Source of the DNA: Candidatus Zipacnadia bacterium
GTDB lineage: Bacteria > Armatimonadota > Zipacnadia > Zipacnadales > Zipacnadaceae
Direction of reading: 5' to 3'
Assembly (NCBI GenBank): GCA_029821415.1
Contig: JALGTJ010000029.1
Span: 1 to 15,195, forward strand
DNA: 15,195 bases
A program made the position numbers and the translations under genes. Shown one piece after another: positions 1-7,303 of the stretch. The notes under the pieces were generated by a model, which searched no databases, had not been told where the DNA came from, and worked only from the letters and a program-made list of their open reading frames with translations. Positions within the stretch are counted from its first letter, which is position 1. The number at the start of each line of letters is the position of its first letter.

Positions 1-152
1 GCCACAACACACGGGCACTGTACATGCTACTCACCTCGGCTGTTGAAATCATAGATGCCAAGTCTTTGTGGGCTTGCCACCAGACAATACTGGTCTGTGG
101 GTGCCCTACATGCCAGCCTGCTTGGCTGACCGCTTGTGCCGACCTGTCCTGT
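1..152. other. Left-edge sequence without a recognisable gene
   Basis: I see no supported gene here. The stretch lies downstream of the stop codon of the truncated paralogue remnant that ends at 153. A short ATG-initiated frame on the minus strand begins at 52 and runs off the left edge, but it has no convincing ribosome binding site and too few codons to judge. A weak hairpin (CAGAC at 81-85 with GTCTG at 93-97) is too short to call as a terminator. Confidence 0.4.
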
Positions 153-329
153 CTACTTGTAGTCCACCTGTAGCTGCAGCCCCGTCAGTTCCGAAGACAA
201 CCTGCCCGTTGAATTGAGGCCGGGCAGAACCAGGATCGGGTTGCTGCCGCGGTGCAGCAGCGGAGCAGTCACTACTGCCTTAAATACCTGCTCCTCCGCT
301 CGTTGGATCTTCTCCGGTGGTACACGGAC
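153..329 (-). pseudogene. 3' remnant of a fourth GHL10-like paralogue
   Basis: On the minus strand the frame from 329 down to the TAG stop at 155-153 encodes about 58 residues that match the C-terminal end of the neighbouring barrel proteins. It reads VPPEKIQRAEEQVFKA, then LHRGSN, then VLPGLNSTGRLSSEL and a final VDYK. The DNA matches the 3' end of the gene at 2525-4099 at roughly 80-85 percent of positions by eye. Homology stops sharply near 329; upstream the frame continues without family motifs to a stop at 440-438. There is no barrel, signal peptide, start codon or ribosome binding site. It is therefore best read as the leftover tail of a duplicated gene whose first approximately 470 codons are gone. 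The 330-549 gap between it and the next gene shows nothing I recognise. It is unlikely to be expressed as a functional protein, although it is in the same orientation as the array and could be in its transcript. Confidence 0.8.
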
Positions 330-549
330 AGCGGCATATGAAGCCCCCAGGTCGGGCAGAGTGGTACTGAACGCGCGCGTTCCATGCCGGTCGCTCCCGG
401 CTTCGTATCCATGGCCCCTATCCCTCGCCTGATGCCTTCATCACGTTGACGAGTTTCCGTGATAGGGGGTGTGGTTACTGCAATTCAGCAGCCCACTGTC
501 CCGTCCGTCTCGTTGCTCAACTAATGCCAATGCTGTGCCTTCTCCTCCC

Positions 550-2472
550 TTACTCGAGCCAGAGGACCAGAAAGGCCTGGAGAACACTGAATCCCGTTGT
601 GGTCCCGTTGAGAGTGCTATCGAAGGTGAAGGTTACGTTGTTTGTTCCGGACCGAAGCAGGTTAGGGGAAATCTCGATGAATCCCTGAACAGGATCGGAT
701 CCTGAAAGCAATGAGTTAGGGATAGAAAGCCGGTGCTCTCCGTTGAGAGTTATAGTAAGCTCGGCAGGCTCATCAATGTCCGCGGCGTTCAGCGCCAGTC
801 TCGCCTTCTTGATTGTGCTGGGATCGGTAGTTAGATCAAAGGAAACAGTTTTTGAAGTGCCTACCGGCACATTCCAGAAAGGCAGAGGCATGGGCGTGGT
901 GGGTGATAAGACCAGATCCGGGCCTGAGGCGGAGGGAGAAGGCGTAGGCCGAGGGGCAAGGGGCTTGTAATCCACAAAGAGCTCAATGCCGTCTACCGTC
1001 GCCGAAAGTGCTCCGACACTGTTCGGCCCGTGCAGAACAACAATCTGGTTTATTCCTCTCTTCAGTGGAGGTGCTGTCACTGAGGCGACAAATGTCTTGT
1101 TGTCGACGCGCTTAATGTCCTGGTCGGGAATCCGCGAGCCGTTGATCTGGATAGCAATGCGTTCGTCAGAGAGCACCTCGTTTTTCAGAATCATCTCGTT
1201 AAGCTCCGGGAAGGCGGCCAGATTGCTCACCTTGATCTGTAGAAGCACGGGCAGATAGAGCTTGTCCAGGCCGCGTAGTACGTCGGGGTCCTGCATCTGG
1301 CTGAGACACGCCTGCTGCGGGGTGCCTTCGCCGGCTCCTCCAAAATTGAACAGATAGACCCCGTCGGCTCCCAGCGCCCAGAAATTACTGGCATAACTGC
1401 GCATCTTGATCGGCTCCTGGAAGTGGTTGATGCACGGATAGGCCGGTATGCCGTAGCGGTGGGCCATATCAATGAACTCTTTCAGCCGCCCGGAGTAGGG
1501 CATGTAGCCGCCCCCGACTACCAGCATGTCTACCAGCCCCTGCCTTAGCCACTCCTCGACGTCCAGGCCGGTGCGAAGTGCCATAGCTGGGCTGTCCGGC
1601 ACGCGGACGGCCAATACGTATGGTCGGCCTCGCATCCGCCCAATCTGGTTCAGAAGCTGTCGCACCTGGCCGACGAACTCGGTCATAGTGTCTAAATTTT
1701 CGTACTCCTCGCCCAATTTGAAGAAGAGCGGATGACGAAAGAAATCCAGCTCGAAGCCATCAAAGTCGTACTTGCGGCAGATTCTCCTAATGAAGCGGAG
1801 CCGATGCTGCCGCACTTCAGGCTTCGCATAGTCAAAAGCAGACCAGAAGGCCCGCAGCAGGGCATCTGCCGGGTAACCGCCGCGGGGCTGGGCTTGCTCG
1901 TCTTTCAGCAGGTGCGGGTACCCCTCGGGCCAATACTGGTTCCCGATTAGTAGGTCGGGTCTCCGGACCTTCAGCGGGTAAGTGAGCTTCGCCGCCCACG
2001 CGTCGTGAATGTCATTCATACGCAGTGACGCAAATATCTTCATACCGGCTCGGCGCGCAGCCTCAATCATCACTTGGTTGGCGTCGCCGATAGCTTCGGG
2101 AGTTTTCAGACCCCACGGCGGTATTTCCCCATTTCCCACGCAGAAAAAGTAGGCGTCAACCTTGGTCCCCACGGTTGAGGCAAACCGCGCTGATAGAAAT
2201 CCCTCGGCGCCCTCGGCGGCGCGTGCATTGACCTGAGGGTACTGCGCGTCACCGTCGTCATTGACAATGAGTCGTATCTTCTTGACGATATCAGCAACCC
2301 TTTGCTGCTGTGGCTGCGCAGGTACGTAGTGTCCCTCAAAGTGGGCCTGAAACCTATCAAACCTGTTTTCACTGGGTTGCTCGGCTAAGGCCTCAGTCCC
2401 GGCGCCACCGACGGCTATCAGTGTTACCGTCAGCCAGATTAATAGCGTTATCCGCCGGCTTGGATGCTTCAT
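550..2472 (-). CDS. Secreted GHL10-like TIM-barrel protein with extra C-terminal beta-sandwich domain
   Basis: A 640-residue exported protein. Residues 1-30 form a Sec signal peptide (basic MKHPSRR, hydrophobic core, ALA before EQ). Residues about 65-405 form a glycoside-hydrolase-like barrel: RLIVNDDGDAQY at 67-78, FASLRMNDIHDAW at 147-159, FDGFELDFFRHPLFF at 237-251 with E241 and D243 as candidate catalytic acids, and SNFWALGADGVYLFN at 362-376. A short beta domain (about 409-503), a Pro/Ser-rich linker (504-520) and a further beta-sandwich of about 105 residues follow. That last domain is absent from its two paralogues and could bind carbohydrate. Compared with them it lacks about 46 residues just after LYLP (405-408). 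The start at 2472 is chosen because GAGGAAGG lies 7 bases upstream and the signal peptide begins there; an in-frame start at 2532 would put 20 hydrophilic residues in front. It is third in the minus-strand array, 52 bp after the previous stop. Substrate unknown; hydrolase activity is inferred from fold only. Confidence 0.85.
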   Translation of the reverse strand: MKHPSRRITLLIWLTVTLIAVGGAGTEALAEQPSENRFDRFQAHFEGHYVPAQPQQQRVADIVKKIRLIVNDDGDAQYPQVNARAAEGAEGFLSARFASTVGTKVDAYFFCVGNGEIPPWGLKTPEAIGDANQVMIEAARRAGMKIFASLRMNDIHDAWAAKLTYPLKVRRPDLLIGNQYWPEGYPHLLKDEQAQPRGGYPADALLRAFWSAFDYAKPEVRQHRLRFIRRICRKYDFDGFELDFFRHPLFFKLGEEYENLDTMTEFVGQVRQLLNQIGRMRGRPYVLAVRVPDSPAMALRTGLDVEEWLRQGLVDMLVVGGGYMPYSGRLKEFIDMAHRYGIPAYPCINHFQEPIKMRSYASNFWALGADGVYLFNFGGAGEGTPQQACLSQMQDPDVLRGLDKLYLPVLLQIKVSNLAAFPELNEMILKNEVLSDERIAIQINGSRIPDQDIKRVDNKTFVASVTAPPLKRGINQIVVLHGPNSVGALSATVDGIELFVDYKPLAPRPTPSPSASGPDLVLSPTTPMPLPFWNVPVGTSKTVSFDLTTDPSTIKKARLALNAADIDEPAELTITLNGEHRLSIPNSLLSGSDPVQGFIEISPNLLRSGTNNVTFTFDSTLNGTTTGFSVLQAFLVLWLE

Positions 2473-2479
2473 TGTGCTT

Positions 2480-2487
2480 CCTTCCTC
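2480..2487 (-). promoter_or_regulatory. Ribosome binding site fixing the start at 2472
   Basis: On the minus strand this reads GAGGAAGG, followed by 7 bases and then ATG at 2472-2470. It decides in favour of this start over the longer in-frame ATG at 2532, which would overlap the stop codon of the upstream gene and place extra residues before the signal peptide. Confidence 0.7.
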
Positions 2488-2524
2488 AAGCGAGATTTGT
2501 GCGTCTGAGCGAGGGGCTGCGCCC

Positions 2525-4099
2525 CTAATCATGCTTGTAGCGCACTGCGAGCTGTAGCCCCGTCACCTCCGAAGATAGCCGCCCTGTTGAATTGAGACCA
2601 GGCAGAACCACGATCTCGTTGCTGCCGCGGTGCAGCGGCGGAGCAGTCACTGTTGCCTCAAATGCCCGCTCCTCCACTCGTTGGATCTTCTCCGGTGGTA
2701 GGCGGACATCGTTAATACGGATGGCAATGCCCTCACTCTCATCAATATTGCGTACTTCAACCCGCAGCCGCATCTCGTCAATTGTTCCTGCCTGACTGGC
2801 CGACTGCACATCGTCGCCTACTACTAAGGGGATAGGCGTACCATCCACCAGGCGAATAGGAAACCGCCGCGGTGCATTACCATAGCCGATGTAGAAAGTG
2901 CTGGCGCCGTTATCAGGGAGGTAGAGTTTGTCCAGGCCCTGGAGGGTCTCCGGGCTGCCAATCTCGTTGAGCCAACTATGGGCCATGGCCTTGTCCCACT
3001 TTCCTTCTTTGTCCAGATCTCCAGGGACGAAGAAATTGAACAGGTAGACGCCGTCTGCTCCCAATGCCCAGAAATTACTGGCTACACTACGTATCTTTTC
3101 GGCTGCCAGGTCCTGGTTAGGCATACGGGCAATCGCCGAACAGTTGAAACACGGGTAGACAGGTACGTCATAGCGGTGTCCCATGTCAATGAACGCCTTG
3201 TAACTGTCGGTGTAAGGCTGGTAGCCAGGATTGGGTACCAGGATGTCTATCAGCCCCTCAGCAAGCCAGGTTTCCACGTCCAGGCCGGTGCGTAGCGCTT
3301 GTCCAGGGCTGGAAGGAACCCGTACCGCCAACAGGTAGGGTCGCCCCCGCTTCCGGCCGATCTCATTCAGGCCCTGGCGCACGCGGCGAATAAACTGGGT
3401 CATTGTGTCCAGATTCTCCTGCTCTTCGCCTGGCTTGAAGAACAGCGGATGGCGGAAATAGTCCAGCTCAAACCCATCAAAGTCATAGCGCTGCGCGATT
3501 TTCATAATGTACTCGTATCGGTGGTCACGGACTTCCTGCTTGGCGTAGTCAAAGGCTGACCAGAACGCCCGAAGGGTGGCATCGGCAGGATAGCCTCCCC
3601 GGGGTTGGGGCTTCTCCCCCTCCAGCAGATGCGGATAACCCTGGGGCCAATATTGTTTGCCGATCAGTAGGTCAGGCCTCTGGACCTTCAGCGGGTAAGT
3701 GAGCTGCATCACCTGGTTGGCATCGCCGATAGCTTCCGGCGGCGTTTTGCCCCATGGCGGCTCCTGGCCGTTGCCTATGCACCAGAAATACGTGTCCACC
3801 TGGGTGCCCACTGTGGGACTGAATCGTGCTGAGAGAAAGCCTTGTACTCCTTCTTCGGCCTGTGGATTCCAATCGCCGTACTGAGCGTCACCATCGTCGT
3901 TATAGATAATGCGGCGTTGCTTGGCCATTGCTGCCACCTCTTTTGGTTTTTCCGAGCTAATCTGAGGGCCCTCAAACAACCTCCAGAATCTATCAAACTT
4001 GCTCGCCTGCGCTCCTGCCGCAATCCCTATCCCGGAGGTAGCTCCTACCATCATACCTACGACTACCAAACATATTACACCTTCTCGCAATGACTTCAC
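2525..4099 (-). CDS. Secreted GHL10-like TIM-barrel protein, with an internal in-frame deletion
   Basis: A 524-residue paralogue of both neighbours. Residues 1-32 look like a signal peptide (MKSLREG, hydrophobic stretch, GAQA before SK). Conserved barrel motifs include QRRIIYNDDGDAQY at 61-74, FDGFELDYFRHPLFF at 207-221 (E211 and D213 candidate acids) and SNFWALGADGVYLFN. The C-terminal beta domain carries DNG, FPIRLVDGTPI and VLPGLNSTGRLSSEV and ends in YKHD. The striking feature is at residues 131-133: both paralogues have 26 more residues here, including the strand with FAS(L/F)RMNDIHDAW, whereas this protein runs directly from GDANQVM to Q and LTYPLKV. The junction is at about 3704-3709 and the frame is kept. 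Losing a core barrel strand probably abolishes or changes activity. The start codon is GTG at 4099, with GGAGGG about 10 bases upstream. It is second in the array, 91 bp after the previous gene. Call as family is firm; function uncertain. Confidence 0.8.
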   Translation of the reverse strand: MKSLREGVICLVVVGMMVGATSGIGIAAGAQASKFDRFWRLFEGPQISSEKPKEVAAMAKQRRIIYNDDGDAQYGDWNPQAEEGVQGFLSARFSPTVGTQVDTYFWCIGNGQEPPWGKTPPEAIGDANQVMQLTYPLKVQRPDLLIGKQYWPQGYPHLLEGEKPQPRGGYPADATLRAFWSAFDYAKQEVRDHRYEYIMKIAQRYDFDGFELDYFRHPLFFKPGEEQENLDTMTQFIRRVRQGLNEIGRKRGRPYLLAVRVPSSPGQALRTGLDVETWLAEGLIDILVPNPGYQPYTDSYKAFIDMGHRYDVPVYPCFNCSAIARMPNQDLAAEKIRSVASNFWALGADGVYLFNFFVPGDLDKEGKWDKAMAHSWLNEIGSPETLQGLDKLYLPDNGASTFYIGYGNAPRRFPIRLVDGTPIPLVVGDDVQSASQAGTIDEMRLRVEVRNIDESEGIAIRINDVRLPPEKIQRVEERAFEATVTAPPLHRGSNEIVVLPGLNSTGRLSSEVTGLQLAVRYKHD

Positions 4100-4190
4100 G
4101 ATATTTCGCCCTCCCTTGGTCCAATGCAGATGTTATTTGGCCCAACAGACCTTACCTGTGTTGGCAACTTGGATAGGTCACCTGCTGAAT

Positions 4191-5774
4191 TTACTTGTAG
4201 TCTACGGACAGTGACATCCCTGTCACTTCCGAAGACAGCCGAGCTATTGAATTAAGTCCCGGCAACACCGTGATGTAGTTGATGCCGTGGCGCACCAGCC
4301 GAGGTTGCACTGCGACCTGGAAGGTCTGCTCGTCTACTCGCTGTACGTTAGAATGCAGCAATTGCACGCCATTGATCTGTACGTTGATGCTCTCGGCCTC
4401 GTCCATGTTGGCGACTGTCACGCTCAGCTCTACCTCTTTGAGTATGCCCATCTTTTGCGCTTTGGCCAAGTCATCGCCGACTACCAGTTCAATGGGAGTG
4501 CCATCAATAAGGCGCACCGGGAATTGGGGGGGCGGATTAGTGTAACCGCAGTAGAATATGCTGCAGCCGTTGTCGGGCTGGTAGACCTTGTCCAGTCCCA
4601 GCAGTATGTCGGGATCACCGAGTTGATTTAAGCACTTCTTCCTTGCAATGTCATCTCCCAGAGGATAGTAGTTGAAGATGTATATGCCGTCAGCCCCCAG
4701 GGCCCAGAAGTTGCTGGAAATGGCCTGCATCTGAGCTGGATCTAGGAAATGGTTGATGCAGGGATAGGCAGGTATGCCATGTTTGTGCGCCAGGTCAATC
4801 AATTCCTTAATGCGGCCCGACCAGGGCATATAGCCGCCTCCGACCATGAGCATATCCAGCAGCCCTTCGTCCAGCCATCGCTCGATATCCAGTCCCGTCA
4901 TCCGGCACATTTGCACATTGTCGGGAACACGCACAGTAAGCAGATACGGCCGGCCCCGCTCTTTGCCAATCTCATCAAGGCCCGCACGGATCTGCCGCAC
5001 AAAATCAGTCATCTTGTCCATATTCTCCGCCTCGTGACCTAGCTTGAAGAAGAGCGGATGGCGGAAGTAGTCCAGTTCTACCCCGTCGTAGTCGTACTGG
5101 CGGCAGTAGCCCAGTATGAAGTCGCGGAAATGCATGCGCACCTCGGGCTGGGCATAGTCAAAGCCCGACCAGAATGCCCGCATTATCTGGTCTGTGCTGT
5201 ATTTCTGGCCAGTCCCGATTAGCAGGTCCGGTCGTGCGACCTTCAAGGGGTAGCTCAGCTTGTCCGCCCACGCGTCGTGGATGTCATTCATGCGGAAGGA
5301 GGCAAATATCTCCATACCGGCACGGCGCGTGGCGGCCAAATAGGCACGGGTGAGCCGATCGACGCTGCGGGGCAGCTTCTTGTCCGGAAACCACAGATTC
5401 TGGCTATCCTGGATGCGGGGCGGATCAGGGCGATGGCCGGGCCCCCGGTCAGTACTGCCCACGCATAGAAAGTAGCTGTCTACCTGGGTATTAACCGTGT
5501 CGGCGAACCGTTCACTGAGATAGTCTGCCATCGTGCGGTCGCCGCTAAGTCCGGGGACCTCACCATCATCGTTGACGATGATGCGGCGCTGCTTAAAGGG
5601 CCGAGGCTGCTCTTTGTCCATTGGTTGGCCGTCTACTCCTGCCTCAAAGCTCTTGTAGAAGCGCTCAAAGGCCTTTTCAGCGGCACTTTTTCCCCAAGCC
5701 CCTGCCCCCCCTACTAATACCAGGACTGTCGCCAAGCCCATCACCACTACTGCCCATCGGTTAAGGTTCTTCAT
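4191..5774 (-). CDS. Secreted GHL10-like TIM-barrel protein (first of the array)
   Basis: A 527-residue exported protein with the most complete barrel of the three. Residues 1-27 are a signal peptide (MKNLNRW, long hydrophobic core, GGAGAWG). Motifs are QRRIIVNDDGEVPG at 62-75, FASFRMNDIHDAW at 157-169, YDYDGVELDYFRHPLFF at 227-243 (E233 and D235 candidate catalytic acids), YMPWSGRIKELIDLAHKHG at 315-333, and SNFWALGADGIYIFN at 354-368. The C-terminal beta domain (about 400-527) contains DNG, FPVRLIDGTPIELVVGDD and VLPGLNSIARLSSEV. The fold matches glycosyl-hydrolase-like 10 / family-10-like barrels, which are poorly characterised; a role in cleaving or binding an extracellular glycan is an inference. 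The start at 5774 is supported by AAGGAGGAA 6 bases upstream; an in-frame ATG at 5819 lacks such a site and would add a charged 15-residue leader. As the first gene of the leftward array it probably has its own promoter in the divergent region. Confidence 0.87.
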   Translation of the reverse strand: MKNLNRWAVVVMGLATVLVLVGGAGAWGKSAAEKAFERFYKSFEAGVDGQPMDKEQPRPFKQRRIIVNDDGEVPGLSGDRTMADYLSERFADTVNTQVDSYFLCVGSTDRGPGHRPDPPRIQDSQNLWFPDKKLPRSVDRLTRAYLAATRRAGMEIFASFRMNDIHDAWADKLSYPLKVARPDLLIGTGQKYSTDQIMRAFWSGFDYAQPEVRMHFRDFILGYCRQYDYDGVELDYFRHPLFFKLGHEAENMDKMTDFVRQIRAGLDEIGKERGRPYLLTVRVPDNVQMCRMTGLDIERWLDEGLLDMLMVGGGYMPWSGRIKELIDLAHKHGIPAYPCINHFLDPAQMQAISSNFWALGADGIYIFNYYPLGDDIARKKCLNQLGDPDILLGLDKVYQPDNGCSIFYCGYTNPPPQFPVRLIDGTPIELVVGDDLAKAQKMGILKEVELSVTVANMDEAESINVQINGVQLLHSNVQRVDEQTFQVAVQPRLVRHGINYITVLPGLNSIARLSSEVTGMSLSVDYK

Positions 5775-5780
5775 CGTACC

Positions 5781-5789
5781 TTCCTCCTT
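5781..5789 (-). promoter_or_regulatory. Strong ribosome binding site fixing the start at 5774
   Basis: The minus strand reads AAGGAGGAA, 6 bases before the ATG at 5774-5772. This near-ideal site selects this start over the upstream in-frame ATG at 5819. Confidence 0.8.
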
Positions 5790-5877
5790 CTTTAGCTCCA
5801 ACATGATACGTTGATGCAAAGCCTAACTGCTATCGGCGCGTTCGGCCCATCGCGAGTCTTGCGTGCTGTTTGCTTAA

Positions 5878-5886
5878 ACTATACCA
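5878..5886 (-). promoter_or_regulatory. Candidate extended -10 promoter for the GHL array
   Basis: Read on the minus strand this is TGGTATAGT: a TGn extension followed by TATAGT, five of six matches to the sigma-70 -10 consensus. The -35 position 17 bp upstream (TTCCCT) is poor, as is common for extended -10 promoters. It lies about 100 bp before the start at 5774. Purely a sequence-pattern call. Confidence 0.4.
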
Positions 5887-5920
5887 CAAATTAATTCGCG
5901 AGGGAAGGCCGATGTAATTG

Positions 5921-5950
5921 TTGACATTATCACAGGGAGGAAGGTAGATT
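5921..5950 (+). promoter_or_regulatory. Candidate sigma-70 promoter for the DegT operon
   Basis: A perfect TTGACA (5921-5926) is followed after 18 bases by TAGATT (5945-5950), four of six matches to the -10 consensus. It sits about 120 bp before the aminotransferase start. The TTGACA lies inside one copy of the 13-bp direct repeat, so a protein bound there would be expected to affect transcription. The -10 is weak, so confidence is modest. Confidence 0.3.
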
Positions 5951-6071
5951 GGCGGCGGCGGCGAATAGGTAATTGCTGCCATCAATTGAGCAGTGGCTTG
6001 ACTGTTGATAACTTGGGTAGTATCGTGCTTGTATCGCTAGTTCATTCACTCACTGTTTGGAGGGTAATTCT

Positions 6072-7266
6072 ATGGCAACTGATCAGAACCAGTCGAAAAC
6101 TGTACGGACTGACGATGCCTCCGGCCGGGGCTCGGTGGGGGATTTCAGGGTGTCCTTTCCTGCCCGGATGCGTCCTTATAAGGAGGCGGAGATTGATGTA
6201 GTGGTTGACGTTATGCGCAATGCCGAAGCCCAGACCCAAGGGAAGTACCTGCGTCAGTTCCAGGCTGACTTTGAGGAATACACCGGGGCTAATCACGCCT
6301 TTGCGGTGGATAACTGCACAAATGCCTTGCGGCTTGCTGCTATACGTTGCGAACTGGAGCCAGGCGATGAAGTGATAATTCCCGGCTATACTTTCTGCGC
6401 GACGGCCATTCCCTTCGGTGAGACCGGCGCTAAGATCGTTTGGGCTGACATTGACCCTGACACCTGGGTGGTTGACCCCGCCGACATTGAGCGGAAGATC
6501 ACCGACCGGACCAAGGCGATCGTTGTGGTGCATCTGCTGGGTATGCCGGTAAATATGCCCTCCGGGTGCGCAGATCAACGGACAGCATGTCGGCACTTTC
6601 GGTGATTTCGGCTGCTTCAGCTTCCATGCTGCTAAGCAGATCACCACGCTGGGCGAGGGCGGAATGCTCACCTGTAAGTATGATGAGGATGCTGAGTTGA
6701 TTCCGGGCCTGCGTCACAACGGCTCCCGCCCCTATCCGGAAGGTCGTGAACGCTATTGGGACCCGGCGATGAGCAACGTTGACCTTGATATGGCGGGGGT
6801 CTGGCCGAAAAATTTCTGCATTGGCGAAGCGCAGTGCGCGCTGGGCAGTGAGATGCTTAAGAGCCTTGACGAGATCAACGATACTCTGATTGAGCAGAGC
6901 GAAAAGATTAAGGCCGGTCTGGCTGATACACCGGAAATCTCTTTTGCTAAGATTCCCGAAGGTTATCGCCATGTCTTCCATCAGTTCGTGCTGCACTTTG
7001 ACGGCGGTGATTTCGGCGCCACCCGCAACGACTTGATGGATATAATGGTTTTTAAGAAGAAGATTCGGGTCATCGTCCAGTACTATCCGCTGTACCGTTA
7101 CCCACTGTTCCAGAAGCTGGGTGCTGGTGAGCATGACTGCCCGGTGCTTGAAAGCTGGTGGGACAACTCCTTCAGCTTTCCGTGGTGGTGTGGTATCCCT
7201 GATGAGACCATAGATTACCTGGTCTCCTCGCTCAAGGAAGCCATTGCCGAGCTGAAGAGCCGATAG
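6072..7266 (+). pseudogene. DegT/DnrJ/EryC1-family PLP aminotransferase broken by an internal deletion
   Basis: Two frames together give one DegT/DnrJ/EryC1-type sugar aminotransferase. The 5' frame starts at ATG 6072 (GGAGGG 8 bases upstream) and encodes the N-terminal half: YTGANHAFAVDNCTNALRLA (PLP phosphate loop), PGDEVIIPGYTFCATA, and DIDPDTWVVDP up to VVVHLLGMPVNMP, then shifts out and stops at 6603-6605. The other frame picks up at about 6559 with PPGAQINGQHVGTFGDFGCF, FSFHAAKQITTLGEGGM (Lys codon 6634-6636 would form the Schiff base) and continues to TAG at 7266. About 20 residues normally present between NMP and PGA are missing, including the EDCAQA-type motif whose Asp pairs with the PLP ring nitrogen. 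The number of missing bases is not a multiple of three. Family members make amino sugars or aminocyclitols. It is first in an operon with the URO-D and AKR genes (37 bp to the next start). Either a genuine pseudogene or an assembly error; the remaining sequence is otherwise well conserved. Confidence 0.8.
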
Positions 7267-7303
7267 CTGACAAGTCCCCTTGTAGTTAGAAAGGAAGAGT
7301 TGT

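Larger units (their letters stand above)
5775..6071. other. Divergent control region between the GHL array and the DegT operon
   Basis: This 297-bp stretch separates two operons that read away from each other, so promoters for both should lie here. It holds an extended -10 element on the minus strand (5878-5886), a plausible -35/-10 pair on the plus strand (5921-5950), a (GGC)4-type tract near 5951-5964, and a direct repeat: TAATTGTTGACAT at 5915-5927 and TAATTGCTGCCAT at 5970-5982 (11 of 13 bases the same, starts 55 bp apart). The repeat is a candidate regulator site; nothing identifies the regulator. I see no coding sequence. Confidence 0.5.

Noticed and set aside
80..98. Hairpin near the left edge as terminator of the GHL array
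   Set aside because: Only five paired bases with no T-run; too weak to call.
2473..2532. Longer start for the 550-2472 gene at 2532, overlapping the upstream stop codon
   Set aside because: The 20 extra residues are hydrophilic and would mask the signal peptide; GAGGAAGG sits right before ATG 2472.
5775..5819. Longer start for the first GHL gene at ATG 5819
   Set aside because: It adds a charged leader before a good signal peptide and lacks a ribosome binding site, whereas ATG 5774 has AAGGAGGAA at ideal distance.
5951..5964. GGC-repeat tract as a CRISPR or functional tandem repeat
   Set aside because: Four trinucleotide units only, no spacers; ordinary low-complexity DNA.
6057..6071. TTG start at 6057 for the aminotransferase
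   Set aside because: It would overlap the GGAGGG ribosome binding site used by ATG 6072, which is the better start.
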